The notes: generated from the sequence alone by a model not told the origin. Shown: positions 1 to 10,417, counted from the stretch's first letter. The stretch is DNA of 64,000 nt from Marivita hallyeonensis (GCF_900129875.1 NZ_FQXC01000004.1:124001-188000); one strand, 5' to 3'. A program made the numbers and translations.

Positions 1-2565
1 GCGAGCCACATCCAGAAAGGCTCCGAACTCATTGCTGACTGTGGAACCTGCCAAGCTCAGCGTAGTGCCTTCTCCTTCGAAGACAGTGGCTGCCATACCA
101 TCTCTGCCAGAGGAAAAGAAATTAGCTTCAACATCCGCGCCGTCGGACACTGTGAAAGTGGACGAGCCTACGTTTCGACCAACTTCGATGGAGCCTTTGC
201 CTGCAACGAGGAGTGTTCCTTCGCCGGTAATCTCCGCACTTGCTGTCCCACCATCACGATCACTTCCACCGGACAACTGCATACCGCCGCCGAACTCTTC
301 ACCTGCAAGAAGATGTATCTGAGCGCCGTCGCGAAGGATGAAAGAGCCAGTTCCTCCCTCTTCCGCAACACGCATGAAACCATTGTCGCCGACTCCGGAG
401 GCGCTTCCAAGCGTCACCATCGTCCCAAGTCCCTCGACAATCAGAGTACCGTCAGCCGTCGCACCTTCCACGTTGTTGGCGTCACCGATTATAATTGACT
501 GTCTCAGGCTGACGCTTGCGCCATCGGAAATGGTCACTGTGCCTTCAGCCACCGGGTCACCGTCGCCCACGACGTCCTGCCCACGAATTTCCGCGATGCC
601 CATGCCGCCTTGCTCGCCATAGGATAGCGTCACAATCGTACCTTGCCCGGTGATCGTTGTAGTACCGGTACTGTTGATCGCAGTGTTGATGCCTTCTGCC
701 GTTACGCTGGCACCGTTGGAAACAGTGAGTGTCGCGGTCCCAACGTTTCGGCCAACTTCGATATAGCCATCCTCAACCAGCAGTTCAGTACCAGACCCTG
801 TGACATCGAAAGTTGCCGTGCCGCCTATACGATCGCTGCGGCCTGACAATTGGATACCCGCGCCGAACTCTTCGCCGGAAAGCAGGTCAAGTTGAGCACC
901 ATCGCGGAGCACCAAAGAGCCCGTGCCGCCGTCCTCTGCGATGCGCAAAAAACCATCTCTGCCAACACCACTCTCGCCGCCGAGAGTAACGTTGGTGCCA
1001 GCGCCCTCGATCGTTATGGATGCAGTCCCATCTTCCGCCGCGATTATGTCTCCCGCGAAAACAGTAGCACCGTCAGACACAGTGAACTCGGCCTGACCAG
1101 ACCTATGGCCCACAAAAATACCGCCCTCTTCGACCAAGAGCGACGTGCCAACACCAGTGAAGAGAGCGGTAGCTGTGCCATTCTCGTCGCTTCCGCTCGA
1201 TAGGTCGAGAAAAGCGCCGAATTCATCACCTGCGAAAAGACGCATTTCAGCACCATCCCGCAAAATGAGTTCACCATTGCCGCCTTCTTCGGCTACATTG
1301 ATCCCGCCAGACCGACCTTCGTTTGTCGCCAGGCCGGCTGTGAACAACGTACCGTTACCTTCGACAATCAAAGTGCCGTTTGCGACAGCACCAGCCACGT
1401 TGTCGGCGTCCGCAATGCTCACAAAGTTGCGCACGTTGACTTCGGCGCCATCCCGGATGATCACCAAGCCATCAGCGGTTCGGTTCTGTGTTGTGTCGGT
1501 AACGCCGTCTTCGCCACTGCTGATGTTTGCTATTGTTAGAGACCCTCGTTCACCACCACCGGAATTTATGACCGATACCGTGGTCTGCGCCCCTTCGATC
1601 ACCAAATTCCCCACAACGCTTTGGCCCCCGGGGAGCAACACGTCGTTTTCGATTTCCGGGCCTGAGTTACGGGCAATTTCGATGGACCCACGTGAGTCAG
1701 GGTCAAAGTGGTCAACTATTACTTGGGCTCCGTCGTTGATAAAAAATGTTCCCGTGGTCGAACGTCCATCACTTGTTGAAACCCTTAGCTGTGAGCTTCC
1801 ACTGAACTCCGTACCGGGAAGAGTTACCAAAGTCGAAGGACCTGTAAGCGAAAAGACGCTATCTCCGTCACTGATCTGGAAGTCATCGCCAACCGTCAGT
1901 TCAGCGTTCTTCACAACAAAACTGGAGGGCGTTCCCGTTGCCGCAAAAATATCGCCGTTTGTTTCCAATTCCAGCAAGCCTTGTGGAGTGTCGCTACTGG
2001 TACCGGTATCTGTCGTGAAGAAAACATTCTCGAAGAAGATGCCATCTGGACTGTTCAATCCTGGATCGCTGGGCAAGTCGAACCCTACTTCGCCGACCGA
2101 CCCATCGGCGTTGATTTCCCCCGTTTGAGTTGCTTCATTAGGCGGCTCTCCCTGCGCAGGCACACTTGTCCCAAAAGCAGCCGCTGTGTCGTCGAAATTC
2201 AGAGCGGTTCCTGCATTGGCATCAAGCGGTGTTCCGCCGAAGACAAATTGAGACAGCTGCGGGGTGCCGATGAAGGTCACGACGAAACCATTGACCTCAA
2301 ATTGAACGCCATCGGAAAGAAACCAAGCATCCGTGATGCTCATGCCTTCAGGCAATAGTATTCGACTTTTCTGAACATCTGTGATCGTCACGTCACCGCT
2401 CAACGTAGGCAGGATTGTGTAGGTGTCGGTGCCGCCAAAATCCGTGAATTCGGTAATGGAGCCGTCAATGTTGATATTGTCGTTTGATGATCCAAGGTTT
2501 GCTATAAATTCCCCTTCCCAATACAAAATGGACTTACATTGAAAGCTAAACCGATTCTCCCACGT
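1..2565 (-). CDS. Partial beta-solenoid repeat adhesin (surface/secreted), left-edge truncated, no normal 5' end
   Basis: The minus strand is open from just below an in-frame TGA (2566-2568) to the window edge, about 855 codons, so the C-terminus is not seen. The first part (about 2500-2160) is a conserved-looking module (GGTDTYTILPTLSGDV ... FVFGGTPLDANAGTAL). The rest is tandem repeat in the style of autotransporter and large-adhesin passenger domains: VEGxGT, EVGRNVGxxTxTVSDGA, EEGGTGSFxLRDGA, GEEFGxxxQLSGxSD. These predict a right-handed beta-helix outside the cell. No ATG lies near the open 5' end: the first in-frame ATG is at 2343 and a TTG at 2526 has no ribosome site. The gene is therefore probably 5'-truncated, next to the broken integrase. 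It is AT-richer than the core genes to the right. The family call comes from repeat style; the exact function is unknown. Confidence 0.75.
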
Positions 2566-2618
2566 TCAGTGAAGAGTTTTTGAGTTTCAGTTTTGGTCTA
2601 TTGGCATTGCGAAGAATT

Positions 2619-3803
2619 TCAGGCGGCCACGTGAACTCTTACTGCAGCCGCCCACGCTTCCATGAACTTCCGCCGTTTAACAATATGATCAGACCGTGCG
2701 TATGCTGCCTCGGCCTTGTCCTTGAGGCCGTGGGCCAGTGCAGTTTCGATGACTTCACGTGGAAAGCCCGTTGTCTCACCTGCCCAGTCCCGGAAGGTTG
2801 AGCGGAAGCCGTGAACCGTGATGTCCGAGCGGTTCATGCGCCGGAGCACCGCGGTCATTCTCATGTCGGAGATCGGTTTGCCAGGTGTCGCCTCGCTCCC
2901 ATAGATCACGGCATCGTCGGGCATGGCTTTGCCGCTTTGTCCCAGTAATGCGATGGCGGCCTCGGTGAGCGGAACGCGATGCTCCTTTGCCGCTTTCATC
3001 CGATGCGCGGGGATGATCCAGAGCCTCGCCTTCACATCGACTTCGCCCCATGTCATGCCGCGCGTCTCGCCGGACCGCGCCGCCGTGAGGACCGTGAAGG
3101 CTAGCGCGCGCGCTGCAACGCTCTGTCGTTCCGCCAAATCGCGCATGAAGTCGCCAATCTCTGCATGGGGCAAAGCTGGGTGATGTCTGATCGCACAAAC
3201 CTTCTTAGGTTTTGGCAAGAGATGGTCAAGATGACCGCGCCAATGGACCGGATTGTCACCGCTGCGAATGCCGAGTGCTGAGGCATAGTCGATTACTGCC
3301 TCGATACGTTGGCGGTCTCGGGTGTTTCCGCCCAAATCGGCGTGAGCGTTGCAATGACATCCGCCGTCTCGACCTTTGCCACCTGAACCGCGCCGATCTT
3401 CGGGAAGACATAGGCTTCAAGCGTCGAAGTCCACTGCGCGGCGTGCTTGGCGTTCTTCCAGCCGGACCGCTTGCTTTCGATCAGTTCCAGCGCAGCATCT
3501 CGGAACGTCTTGGGCTTGGCTCGCCGTTTCTGGGCGATTGGGATCGCCACCTTCCGCAATCAGTCTTCGCGCCTCCGCTGCGCGATCGCGGGCCATGGCG
3601 AGGCTGACATCGGGATTTGCACCTAACCCCAGATCACGCCGCCGTCCCTGTATTTGATAGCGGAGTACCCAAGAGCGAGCACCGGAGGGTTTGACATAGA
3701 GAAAAAGGCCTCGTCCATAGCCGTGCCGTCCGGGTCCTGCTGTTTCCACCTTTCGAGCGCTGAGCGGCACGACGTTCCCACATTCGTTCCTACACATAGC
3801 CAC
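2619..3803 (-). pseudogene. P4-type tyrosine site-specific integrase, broken by two frameshifts
   Basis: Three minus-strand frames join into one phage/island integrase of about 390 residues. 3803-3417 holds the Arm-DNA-binding N-terminus (VPLSARKVETAGPG ... LGLGANPDVSLAMARDRA). 3559-3293 holds the core-binding domain (FRDAALELIESKRSGWKNAKHA). 3335-2619 holds the catalytic domain, with Arg in TAARSGETRGM, HGFRSTFRDW, and the Tyr of EAAYARSDHI. The frame changes once near 3550 (after AEGGDP) and once near 3320 (after ETA). All catalytic residues survive, so decay looks recent, but the gene should not give a full-length protein unless these are sequencing errors. A GTG at 3770 is the likely original start. 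It lies between the M10 protease and the truncated adhesin, which suggests a remnant mobile element. No adjacent tRNA or clear att repeat was found. Confidence 0.85.
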
Positions 3804-3961
3804 GATTCAGGGTGAACGTGCGCGGACTGCAATGGGAAGAGGTGAAGTTAATTGTCTGTTTTAAATTACACAATCCGACCAAACCCGAACGCGGTCAAAC
3901 ATGCAAGACCGTGGATTCTACGGACTGTCTCTCCGCCATCATTTTCAGGCTGTGCCGGACG

Positions 3962-5830
3962 TCAGACGACGACGTCGAAAGGATTGTCCAGTACTCCGAT
4001 GAGCGGCGCGAGGAATGCACCGGTGTCCGGATCAAGCGCCTCGCCGTAGTACTGTTCGATCTCGGTCAGAGCTGCGTTTGTTCCTGCCTGCGTACCGTCG
4101 ACGAGCGACATCACCTGAATGGCGTCTTCCACGTCCGACAAACCGCGATGTACCGCATAGAGTGCGCCGATATCCGTTTTGGTGGCGAGATAATCGCGAT
4201 CGGCCAATTGCTGCTGGATGAAGTCCTGTGTTGCATCTGGAGCCGGATTGGACTTTGCGCCCTGAAGAACGGACAGAATGAACTGATCGCGCGCCACAGC
4301 TCCTGACTCCAGCGCGTTGACCCAGAATTCGTAACCAAGCTGGTCCGGAATGCGGCCCAGCACATTCTTGTAAACAGCCTCTGCGAAATCCGCGTTGCTC
4401 AGGTCAGACGGGTATGTTGCGCGAGTTTCTTCCTGGTCGTTGAAATGTGCCGCCATTTCGGTGAGTGATGTTCCGTCCGCGAAAGTGTTTCCCCAAAACC
4501 AGAGGCCGGTGGCATCCGGTGCGCGGTTGAAATATGCTATATACAGCTCGATAAACGACTCTAGGTCCTCTGCCAGCAGGTCTGTTGGGCCACCAAATTG
4601 CGTAAGGTCCAGGACTTCCTCTTCCGGATCACCATAAAAGACAAGATGTTCGATCTGTTCGACCGTATCCGTGCCGGTCCCGTCACTGCGCCGATCACGA
4701 ACGGTCGTTCCAGTGGGGCTGTAGCTCACCGTGTAGCTTGATTTTTGTCCATCGAAGTATGCGGTGTCGACCCCGCCTTGACCGTTCAGAAAATCGTCAC
4801 CCGCGAACCCTTCGAGCGAGTCGCTTCCGTTTCCGCCAAGCATCACGTTGGCAAAGGCATTTCCTCGAAGATCATCTGCGAACGGCGTGCCCGTGACGTT
4901 TTCAATGTCCCCTACCAACCAAACCAACTCTTTCGGACGTGAATTCGCAAGCGCACCTTCGAGCTGTTCCAGCGGCAGGGCGAACCCAAACATAGCGTCG
5001 ACAAGCGGCGTAGCCCGCGTGTCCGGCAAGGACACCCGCCATCCCTGTGAAAGACCGGAAGCATCGACGCGATCCTTTCCGGACGCATCCCAGATCGTGT
5101 AGTAGTAGTTCGTGTTCTCCAACACATGATCGGTATTGCCCGCGTGGGTCATCGTGTTTGCGCCATACATGTACTGCAGGGCAAGCACATCAAGGAGCAT
5201 TGGCGTTCCGGGATCCCACCTTTCCAGCTCACTTGTGTACTGGTCCTCGTAAGACATGATCGAGAACCAATCCATGTCTAGGATGTCGCTTCGATTGAGG
5301 TCTTGAATGGAGGGTCGACCGTCGTTGTTCTCGAAGGGGTGACGCAATCCCATAGCGTGACCTAGTTCATGAATGACGGTCAAAAACCCTTCCGATCCTG
5401 TCGCGTAACTGGACCCCGAAATCAGCGGGTCCGAGAAGTTCATGAAGATGTCACCGCCTTCATTCGGATTCCGTTCCGGTCGCGGATGATCCCTGTCCGG
5501 ATAATAAGCGTAGGCCAAGGTGCCGTCGTTAGCGACGGTATTGTCCACGGAGTAGACAATATCCGCCCCCGCATTCCCTGCGGCGATCGGATCGTCGAAC
5601 GTGCCAAGATATGAGAACTCTACTTCAATGAACGCCGCGAAACTCTCCACAGCACGGGTAAAGTGTTCAATGGCTGCCGAACTGTCATTCCAGACAAACC
5701 CGTCAAATCCATCCGACAGAGCCCAGGTGATCGTATTTGACTCAGACAGATCCCACTTTTGCCCACCAAAGAGGATGTCGATAATCGGATCGTTCGTCGG
5801 GCCAAAAAATTCGGCAGTGAGAAAGGCCAT
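3962..5830 (-). CDS. Secreted M10/serralysin-type zinc metalloprotease with RTX-like and DUF4214 regions
   Basis: The 622-residue protein has the metzincin zinc motif HELGHAMGLRH at residues 154-164 and the Met-turn IMSY at 191-194, the hallmarks of serralysin-like M10 peptidases. Residues about 319-353 hold one or two glycine/aspartate-rich calcium-binding (RTX-like) nonapeptide units. Residues about 425-560 match the DUF4214 type (AYFNRAPDATGLWFW ... VYKNVLGRIPDQLGYEFW). There is no Sec signal peptide and the end is acidic and hydrophobic (NPFDVVV), as in type I secretion substrates. No type I ABC transporter is in the window, so it must be exported by machinery elsewhere. GGGAG precedes the ATG. 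Its substrate is unknown. Base composition is AT-richer than the genes to its right. Confidence 0.9.
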   Translation of the reverse strand: MAFLTAEFFGPTNDPIIDILFGGQKWDLSESNTITWALSDGFDGFVWNDSSAAIEHFTRAVESFAAFIEVEFSYLGTFDDPIAAGNAGADIVYSVDNTVANDGTLAYAYYPDRDHPRPERNPNEGGDIFMNFSDPLISGSSYATGSEGFLTVIHELGHAMGLRHPFENNDGRPSIQDLNRSDILDMDWFSIMSYEDQYTSELERWDPGTPMLLDVLALQYMYGANTMTHAGNTDHVLENTNYYYTIWDASGKDRVDASGLSQGWRVSLPDTRATPLVDAMFGFALPLEQLEGALANSRPKELVWLVGDIENVTGTPFADDLRGNAFANVMLGGNGSDSLEGFAGDDFLNGQGGVDTAYFDGQKSSYTVSYSPTGTTVRDRRSDGTGTDTVEQIEHLVFYGDPEEEVLDLTQFGGPTDLLAEDLESFIELYIAYFNRAPDATGLWFWGNTFADGTSLTEMAAHFNDQEETRATYPSDLSNADFAEAVYKNVLGRIPDQLGYEFWVNALESGAVARDQFILSVLQGAKSNPAPDATQDFIQQQLADRDYLATKTDIGALYAVHRGLSDVEDAIQVMSLVDGTQAGTNAALTEIEQYYGEALDPDTGAFLAPLIGVLDNPFDVVV

Positions 5831-5958
5831 AATTGGCTCCCGTGGCGGATAGGTCGAAAAGCAAACACGTGGAATATGGGGGGTTTTGGTGAGTGCCGAC
5901 GATCAGCCTATCCAATTGCTTAGGCGAGTAAATGGCTATGTTTTGAATAATCGGAGGC

Positions 5959-6963
5959 CTACACCATCCAGAAGCCGTTCTTCTTGATTTTCTGGCGGAT
6001 GGGTTGTTCGCGTGACGGGAGGTTTTCCCTATCGAACAAGGCGCGGACCTTGTGACCGCGTTTCTGGTAGATCATGCGTTTGAAAGGCTCGTAGCCTTTG
6101 AGAAGCTTCTTCACCTGGTTTGGAGCGCTGATCTGTTCCAGCAGGGCGACGACGCCGTCGCTCTCGCGTGCGTAGAGCAAAGGCATGTTCCGGTAATGCA
6201 CGCTTGTTTGGCCGTCGATGTATCCTTCGGGGAGGGTATCTCGACCGCCTCCCAGTTTGTGGATCACCAGCGGCAACGCGATCTGGTCGAGCCACGGGCT
6301 GAGCGGTTGGCAAACCAGTGCATCGGGGGGATCGTCCCGGATCGACAGCGCCATGTCGAGGAAACACTGCCCGAACTCATGTGGACATTTGTAGAAGAAG
6401 AAGCCCGCGTTGAAATACATGTATCGCCGCCAGTACTCATCCGGCTGGCTACGATCTAGCGAGCTTTCGAAATCGAGGTCGAAGCGGTCATAGAGCGACT
6501 TCCAGATCTCGGAGTATCCGGGGCCGTAGAGTTCGATCTGCGGCCACGTGCCTTCGACGCGCCGGGACGCGGTCGGACGCGCGAAGTCGAACGGCACGTC
6601 GCCCAGGTTTCCGGTGATCAGCGTATCGGTGTCGAAGAAGATAAACGGTTCACCCTTTGGGAGAGCAAAGAGCGCTTCAATCTTGTTTCCAAATGGATAA
6701 TTGCTTCCGAAATGTTTGCTCTCGAAGGGGAGAATTTCACCTCCCTGCGCCTCGATCATGGCGCGCAGCTCGCCCGGCTTGATGGTTGGATCGTTGGGCC
6801 ACAAAGCCCCGGGTTGAGGTTCGGCAACGAAGAGCCGAAACCGCGGGTCGGGTGTGTTGGCCTTGAATGACAGCGCAAAGAGCAGCGCTTCATAGGCCAG
6901 GCGGCCCATCTGCCCCACGATAAGCACATTTACGGTGTCGGATCCGGCCTGGCGGCGTGCCAT
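5959..6963 (-). CDS. GT-A-like glycosyltransferase family protein
   Basis: The 334-residue protein starts at an ATG preceded by AAAGGA. A longer frame reaching 7161 overlaps the SIMPL gene and is not preferred. The N-terminal stretch VNVLIVGQMGRLAYEALLFALSF is followed by a metal-binding DTD motif in FIFFDTDTLITG and a later YFNAGFFFY, the layout of nucleotide-sugar-dependent GT-A enzymes that keep NAG-type acceptor-side motifs. The C-terminus is basic (QKIKKNGFW). There are no membrane segments and it is probably cytosolic. Donor and acceptor cannot be inferred. It stands alone, downstream of the SIMPL gene on the same strand, with no polysaccharide cluster around it. Confidence 0.65.
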   Translation of the reverse strand: MARRQAGSDTVNVLIVGQMGRLAYEALLFALSFKANTPDPRFRLFVAEPQPGALWPNDPTIKPGELRAMIEAQGGEILPFESKHFGSNYPFGNKIEALFALPKGEPFIFFDTDTLITGNLGDVPFDFARPTASRRVEGTWPQIELYGPGYSEIWKSLYDRFDLDFESSLDRSQPDEYWRRYMYFNAGFFFYKCPHEFGQCFLDMALSIRDDPPDALVCQPLSPWLDQIALPLVIHKLGGGRDTLPEGYIDGQTSVHYRNMPLLYARESDGVVALLEQISAPNQVKKLLKGYEPFKRMIYQKRGHKVRALFDRENLPSREQPIRQKIKKNGFWMV

Positions 6964-7036
6964 GGTTTTCCTTTGGCGGAACTGCTCTTGTTTTCCGCCA
7001 CTATACCGGCCCTCGGCGGCCGCGCAACGATTGCAA

Positions 7037-7735
7037 TCAGGGGGTGCTGATCTCGTAGACGAGTGTGACGCTGGCGCGCAGTTCGGTCTCGCCCTGGGCG
7101 ATCGGCACCCCCGCATCGGCAGCCCGCGCCATGCCCAGCATTTCGGGTTGAGGCATCGCAACGCCCGCCTCGCTTAGTGATATCAACGCACCAAGCTCCA
7201 CCCCCGCCGCCTCGGCGAAAAGCTCTGCCTTCGCCCGCGCGTTGGCCACTGCAAGCCTGCGGGCGTCGTCAGTCAATGGATCGGGATCCGAGAGGGTGAA
7301 GTGCAGTCCGCCCAGGCGGTTCGCGCCATCCGACAGGGCCGCGTCGAGGATTTCGCCAAGTCGGTCCAGATCGCGCACGCGGGCCGTCACACGATTAGAA
7401 GCCTGATACCCATCGATCTGCGGACTGCCGTCGTTGCCGCCACGATTGCGCCAGACGGGCGACAGGGACAGGTCCGAGGTCTGTACATCGCGCGGTTCTA
7501 TTCCGAACTCTGTCAGCCGGGTCAGAATCGCCGCCGTGATATCTGATGTCTGCGCCATGGCGTCTTGGGCTGTTTCCGCCTGTGATGTGGCGCCCATGGT
7601 GATGACGGCCATGTCGGGCACGGCTGCGACGCGCCCTTCCCCGGTCACCGTCAATCGGCCCTCTGTCTGCGCCGCCGAAGCCGATACACTCAGGATCAGG
7701 ACAAACGTCGTTAATAAACCGTGCACCCACTGCAT
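7037..7735 (-). CDS. SIMPL domain (YggE/DUF541) periplasmic protein
   Basis: The 232-residue protein opens with a Sec signal peptide (hydrophobic LLTTFVLILSVSASAAQ), so it is probably periplasmic. The rest is a DUF541/SIMPL domain: LTVTGEGRVAAVPDMAVITMG near the mature N-terminus, then NARAKAELFAEAAGVELG in the C-terminal half, a signature of the family. E. coli YggE is linked to oxidative-stress tolerance, but the biochemical role of the family is not settled. It is divergent from the gene at 7886, with about 150 bases between them that must hold both promoters. The glycosyltransferase-like gene follows about 70 bases downstream. Confidence 0.85.
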   Translation of the reverse strand: MQWVHGLLTTFVLILSVSASAAQTEGRLTVTGEGRVAAVPDMAVITMGATSQAETAQDAMAQTSDITAAILTRLTEFGIEPRDVQTSDLSLSPVWRNRGGNDGSPQIDGYQASNRVTARVRDLDRLGEILDAALSDGANRLGGLHFTLSDPDPLTDDARRLAVANARAKAELFAEAAGVELGALISLSEAGVAMPQPEMLGMARAADAGVPIAQGETELRASVTLVYEISTP

Positions 7736-7885
7736 GTTAGCCTCATTCGATTACACCACGCAGGACAAGCATCCCGGCTGACCGCGTGCAACGCAAGTTC
7801 TGATTTTCCCCTGCGCGGCGGCTCGCTCTTCCGGCAGGATAGCGACGGTTTGAGACTCCCATCCCGGATCATTGGCTGTTAAAAT

Positions 7886-10417
7886 ATGAATATGACTCCA
7901 GCGTTCGCCCTGACACTCTCGTTTGACGGAATTTCACTGCTACGCCGCGTGCCGACAGGTTGGGCACGGGTTGGCGATGTGGCTCTTGACGCTGACGATC
8001 TGCGGGGCGCGCTCGCGGACCTGCGGACCGAGGCTGATACGCTGTCGCCCACTGGCGGTCAGGTCAAGCTTGTGATTCCGAACGAGCAGATCAAGTACCT
8101 CGCGCTGCCCGACACAGGGCTTAGCGGGCAGGCTCTGACCGCTGAGATTCGCAGCGCTCTGGATGGTGCCACGCCCTACGCTGTAGATGACCTCACGTTT
8201 GATTGGGTTCAAAAGAACGGATCGCTGTACGTCGCGGCCGTCGCGAACGAGACGCTGGACGAGGCCGAAGCCTTCGCCAAGAGCCATCATTTTGAACCGG
8301 TGTCTTTCGCGGCCAACGCACCCGACGGAGACTTCGTGGGCGAGGTTTTCTTCGGCGCCGCCGCAAGTTGGAGCGGTGCAGCACCGGAGAAGGATGACCA
8401 TCCGTTCGACATCGTCACCGCTGTCGATCCGGAGCCGAACGCAACCACCACCGACACGGATGATCCGGACACTGCGTTGGCGGATTTGGTCGAGGACACG
8501 AGCGAGGACTTGAGCCTCGATCCCGAAGAGTCAAACGACGGATCGGAGTTCAAGAACGCCGAAGAAAACCTAGACGAGCGGGACGCGCTCGCACCCGGAG
8601 CGGCGGATGAGGCTGAAGCCGAAGAAACGCTTGCGCCGGAGACCATCACGTTTAAAGCATCTGCCAAGACGCCGGACGACACGCCCGCCCCGGTCTTCGG
8701 ATCGATCCGCGCCTCGCGCGACGCACCGCCGACGGTGGCGCATAGCGCGACGCCGGCACCCGCGGTCAATGCGCCGGATGCACCGGTGACATCCCGGTTG
8801 AGGCTCGGCGGAGTTCGAAAATCGTCGAGCGATAGCGATGTCACCGCCCCGGTGCTTCAGGTGGAAACGTCAGACGCTGCCAGCGATCGCAAGATTTCCG
8901 GCTTTTTCAGCCGCCGGAAACCTGCAGAGACACCGTCACCTCCTGCGGAACCGCCGGTTTCGAAACCGAAGACCGAAGCGTCGCCCGCGCCCAAGGTTGA
9001 ACCTCCGAAGCACGATCCTGCCCCGGCGCGTGCCGCCGTCGCGCGGATCGCCGCCATGCGCGCCGGTCGCGACACGGACATGCACGCGTCGTCTGACCAG
9101 GCCGCGGTGATCCCGGATGAACGCGAACGGATGACGATTTTCGGCGCGCGGACCGAGCCACAGGTCGGGGGCAAGCCACGTTTCCTTGGGCTGATGCTGA
9201 CCAGCGCGCTGTTGATTTTCCTCTTGGCCGTGGCGGCGTGGGCCAGTGTCTTCCTCGACGAAGGCATATCGCGATTCTTTGATCGCAATGATGAGACACC
9301 GTCCATCGCCCGCATGCCGGATGTTGAGCTTGCGCCGCTCGACGGGTCGATTACCGAGCCGCTCGTCGAAGAGGATGGCGTTCAACTCGCCTCGCTGGAG
9401 CAACCGGATATCAGCGCGCCTGCGGAAGATGGTCTGTCCGACCTGTTACCGCCACCCGCCGCGATGACACCGGAGGAAATCGAAGCGACCTATGCTGCAA
9501 CCGGTATCTGGTTGCACTCGCCCGAGGCGCCGTCTGCGCCCACGCAAACCAGCCTTGATGACCTTTATATCGCATCGATTGATGGCCGCGTGGAACAGTT
9601 CGACGCCGTAGCCCTGCCAAGCGCGCAGATGCTGCGCAATGATGAAGCCTATCTGTCGCAGCCCAACCCTTCGTTGCCCGGAACGCGGTACGAATTGGAC
9701 CAGCGCGGTCTCGTCGTGGCGACGCCCGAGGGCACGGTGAACCCCGAAGGCGTTCGCGTCTTTGCCGGGCTTCCACCCGTCGTGCCCCCTGCCCGACCGA
9801 ATGCGCCGGAGGTTGTGCCACAAGCGGATGACGCGGAAACGGTCGTCAACGCGGCACTGCAAGCGTTTCGGCCGCGCACGCGCCCGGGTGGCCTTTTGGA
9901 AGGCAATGAACGCGCGCAGCTCGGGGGACGAACCCGTGCCGAATTGGCAGCCCTTCGTCCCAACGCGCGGCCTGCCACGATCAAGGCGGTGGAAGAAGAA
10001 GCGCAGCCCGAAGCGACCCAATTCGCCGTGGCGCAATCGGTGGCGCCGGTCACGCGTCCGCGCAACTTCTCCCGCATTGTCGCCCGCGCGCAGGAACTTC
10101 GGCAGGTGCAGTCGACCCAGGTGACACAAGTGGCGTCCATTGCTCCCCGCACGGTGCAGCCACGCATTCCATCGAGCGCCAATGTGGCCCGGCAAGCCAC
10201 CGTCACAAACGCCATCAATCTGCGGCGCATCAACCTGATCGGCGTCTATGGCAAACCGTCTTCGCGCCGCGCGCTGGTGCGCCTTTCCAATGGCAGATAC
10301 CAGAAGGTGCAGGTGGGGGATCGTCTTGACGGTGGCCGTGTCGCAGCCATTGGCAACAGCGAATTGCGGTACACGAAAAACGGGCGCAACATCGTGCTCG
10401 ACATGCCGGACGGTTGA
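7886..10417 (+). CDS. Large single-pass membrane protein with GspL/PilM-like N-terminus and GspC/PilP-like C-terminus
   Basis: The 843-residue protein has three parts. Residues 1-165 form a folded cytosolic domain (VKLVIPNEQIKYLALP, GATPYAVDDLTFDW) reminiscent of the actin-like N-terminal domain of GspL/PilM. Residues about 170-430 are an acidic then proline/alanine-rich disordered linker. One transmembrane helix lies at 433-456 (FLGLMLTSALLIFLLAVAAW). The periplasmic part is again low complexity and ends in a small beta domain at about 776-843 (INLIGVYGKPSSRRALVRLS ... VQVGDRLDGGRVAAIG), which resembles the GspC/PilP HR domain. Homologues in roseobacters are often mislabelled as translation initiation factor 2 because of low complexity. 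No pilus or type II secretion genes lie nearby. The domain resemblance is my inference from motifs. Confidence 0.6.
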   Translation: MNMTPAFALTLSFDGISLLRRVPTGWARVGDVALDADDLRGALADLRTEADTLSPTGGQVKLVIPNEQIKYLALPDTGLSGQALTAEIRSALDGATPYAVDDLTFDWVQKNGSLYVAAVANETLDEAEAFAKSHHFEPVSFAANAPDGDFVGEVFFGAAASWSGAAPEKDDHPFDIVTAVDPEPNATTTDTDDPDTALADLVEDTSEDLSLDPEESNDGSEFKNAEENLDERDALAPGAADEAEAEETLAPETITFKASAKTPDDTPAPVFGSIRASRDAPPTVAHSATPAPAVNAPDAPVTSRLRLGGVRKSSSDSDVTAPVLQVETSDAASDRKISGFFSRRKPAETPSPPAEPPVSKPKTEASPAPKVEPPKHDPAPARAAVARIAAMRAGRDTDMHASSDQAAVIPDERERMTIFGARTEPQVGGKPRFLGLMLTSALLIFLLAVAAWASVFLDEGISRFFDRNDETPSIARMPDVELAPLDGSITEPLVEEDGVQLASLEQPDISAPAEDGLSDLLPPPAAMTPEEIEATYAATGIWLHSPEAPSAPTQTSLDDLYIASIDGRVEQFDAVALPSAQMLRNDEAYLSQPNPSLPGTRYELDQRGLVVATPEGTVNPEGVRVFAGLPPVVPPARPNAPEVVPQADDAETVVNAALQAFRPRTRPGGLLEGNERAQLGGRTRAELAALRPNARPATIKAVEEEAQPEATQFAVAQSVAPVTRPRNFSRIVARAQELRQVQSTQVTQVASIAPRTVQPRIPSSANVARQATVTNAINLRRINLIGVYGKPSSRRALVRLSNGRYQKVQVGDRLDGGRVAAIGNSELRYTKNGRNIVLDMPDG

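Noticed and set aside
1145-2128. Plus-strand 327-codon serine/proline-rich frame
   Set aside because: It is the antisense reading of the adhesin repeats; the minus strand carries the recognisable beta-helix repeats.
3804-3961. Possible tRNA or att site beside the integrase
   Set aside because: No cloverleaf and no direct repeat with the region at 2566-2618 found by eye.
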